Assembly (NCBI GenBank): GCA_964410485.1
Contig: CAYPHJ010000056.1
Coordinates: forward strand, 1-29,337
DNA length: 29,337 bases
Direction of reading: 5' to 3'
Source of the DNA: CAYPHJ01 sp964410485
Lineage (GTDB): Bacteria; Desulfobacterota; Binatia; UBA9968
Under the pieces are notes generated by a model, which was given only the letters and a program-made list of their open reading frames with translations, made no database searches and was not told the DNA's origin. Both the position numbers and the translations under genes were made by a program. Positions 28,703 through 29,337 of this stretch are shown one piece after another. Each line of letters opens with the position of its first letter. Within the stretch, counting starts at the first letter, position 1.

Positions 28703-29337
28703 ATGAAGAGAGTAGCGTGGTTCATGATGCTGATCTTTTTGACTCTGGTGGTAACCGAGTATGTTCAACGAACTGGCAGTGCGGTCGCAGCGTCGTTCTA
28801 CGAGGGCAAGACCATACGGATCATTGTCGGGTTCCCGCCCGGTGGGTTCTATGATCTGTGGAGCCGATTACTTGCCCGTCACATGGGGAGACACATCGCA
28901 GGCAACCCACGCTTCATCGTGCAGAACATGCCAGGCGGGGGCTCGGTAGTGACCGCCAACCATCTTTACCAGGTAGCCAGGCCCGACGGGTTGACGTTTG
29001 GCACGGTGGCCGGGTCCCTCTATCTGCTGGAAATGGCGCGGGCTCCTGGAGTCGAGTTTAGCTGGCCCAAGTTTACCTTTGTGGGACGCACCACAGGAGA
29101 TGCCAGCGTTTTGTATGTAAGGTCCGACTCACCCTATAAGAACTGGCAGGACGTGCGTGCTGCCAAAGAACCGATTCCTGTTGGCGCATCGGGAACCGCC
29201 TCCGGTACTTACATTGTGCCGCAGGTCATGAAAGAAGTGTTTGGGTTCAACCTTAATGTGATTACCGGATACCCGGGTGGTGCTCCGATCGATGTGGCGA
29301 TGGAGCGTGGCGAACTGACGGGGTCGAGCAGGAGTAT
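28703..29337 (+). CDS. TctC/Bug-type tripartite tricarboxylate transporter receptor, cut by window end
   Basis: Periplasmic receptor of a tripartite tricarboxylate transporter, binding carboxylates or similar organic anions. A signal peptide covers residues 1-30, with cleavage expected after SAVAA. The mature N-terminus FYEGKTIRIIVGFPPGGFYD is the family hallmark, with the G-x-P-P-G-G loop. It is followed by RLLARHMGRHI, NMPGGGSVVTANHLYQVARPDG, and VGASGTASGTYIVPQ. 211 residues are visible of about 320 expected, and the frame is open to the last base. AGGAGG (28690-28695) lies 7 bases before ATG 28703. TctA and TctB partners would be outside the window, and many such receptors are orphans. 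Confidence 0.92.
   Translation, partial: MKRVAWFMMLIFLTLVVTEYVQRTGSAVAASFYEGKTIRIIVGFPPGGFYDLWSRLLARHMGRHIAGNPRFIVQNMPGGGSVVTANHLYQVARPDGLTFGTVAGSLYLLEMARAPGVEFSWPKFTFVGRTTGDASVLYVRSDSPYKNWQDVRAAKEPIPVGASGTASGTYIVPQVMKEVFGFNLNVITGYPGGAPIDVAMERGELTGSSRS

Overview
This is a chromosomal window from an uncultured-looking Gram-negative bacterium. A lipoprotein peptide-binding protein, GlnD, ScpAB and a MutS–AmiC–GlnD–XerD gene row suggest a relative of the old Deltaproteobacteria (Desulfobacterota, Binatota or a similar lineage). That placement is inference from gene content and order only. No rRNA, tRNA, CRISPR array or complete insertion sequence was seen.

Layout. 1-2262: a LOG-family nucleotide phosphoribohydrolase, the 5' stub of a decayed xanthine-dehydrogenase-type gene, and an M19 dipeptidase. 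2340-8158: a dipeptide/oligopeptide ABC importer (lipoprotein receptor, two permeases, no ATPase in view) whose receptor and permease genes are separated by biotin carrier protein and biotin carboxylase genes. 8481-9650: a rhodanese-MoeB/ThiF fusion. 9726-12710 (minus): M50 protease, ScpA, ScpB and RluB, an operon-like row. 12880-14006 (minus): a two-subunit thiamine-diphosphate decarboxylase. 14007-16300: a decayed accessory zone with ornithine-cyclodeaminase remnants in several frames, a frameshifted antitoxin, a ParE head joined in frame to a HEPN-type domain, and a nucleotidyltransferase with an overlapping small partner gene. 16436-24479 (minus): merR-mutS-amiC-glnD-xerD, tightly spaced and probably one transcript. 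24843-29337: flavin reductase, persulfide-dioxygenase-like hydrolase, luciferase-like monooxygenase, asparaginase, and the start of a TctC-type solute receptor cut by the window end.

Working together. The M19 dipeptidase and the peptide receptor are divergent neighbours and, with the two permeases, look like a peptide uptake and hydrolysis unit. ScpAB serves chromosome segregation with SMC. MutS, AmiC, GlnD and XerD cover mismatch repair, cell-wall splitting, nitrogen signalling and chromosome resolution. The right end is sulfur, flavin and organic-acid catabolism.

The most unusual signal is outside the genes. At least ten spacers hold short degenerate tandem arrays with units of 7, 8 or 9 bases. 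Each locus has its own word, many arrays face an inverted copy so that they could fold into long imperfect hairpins, and several begin within a few bases of a stop codon. This heterogeneous word-array family, and the ParE-HEPN chimera beside a nucleotidyltransferase, are the two observations most worth following.
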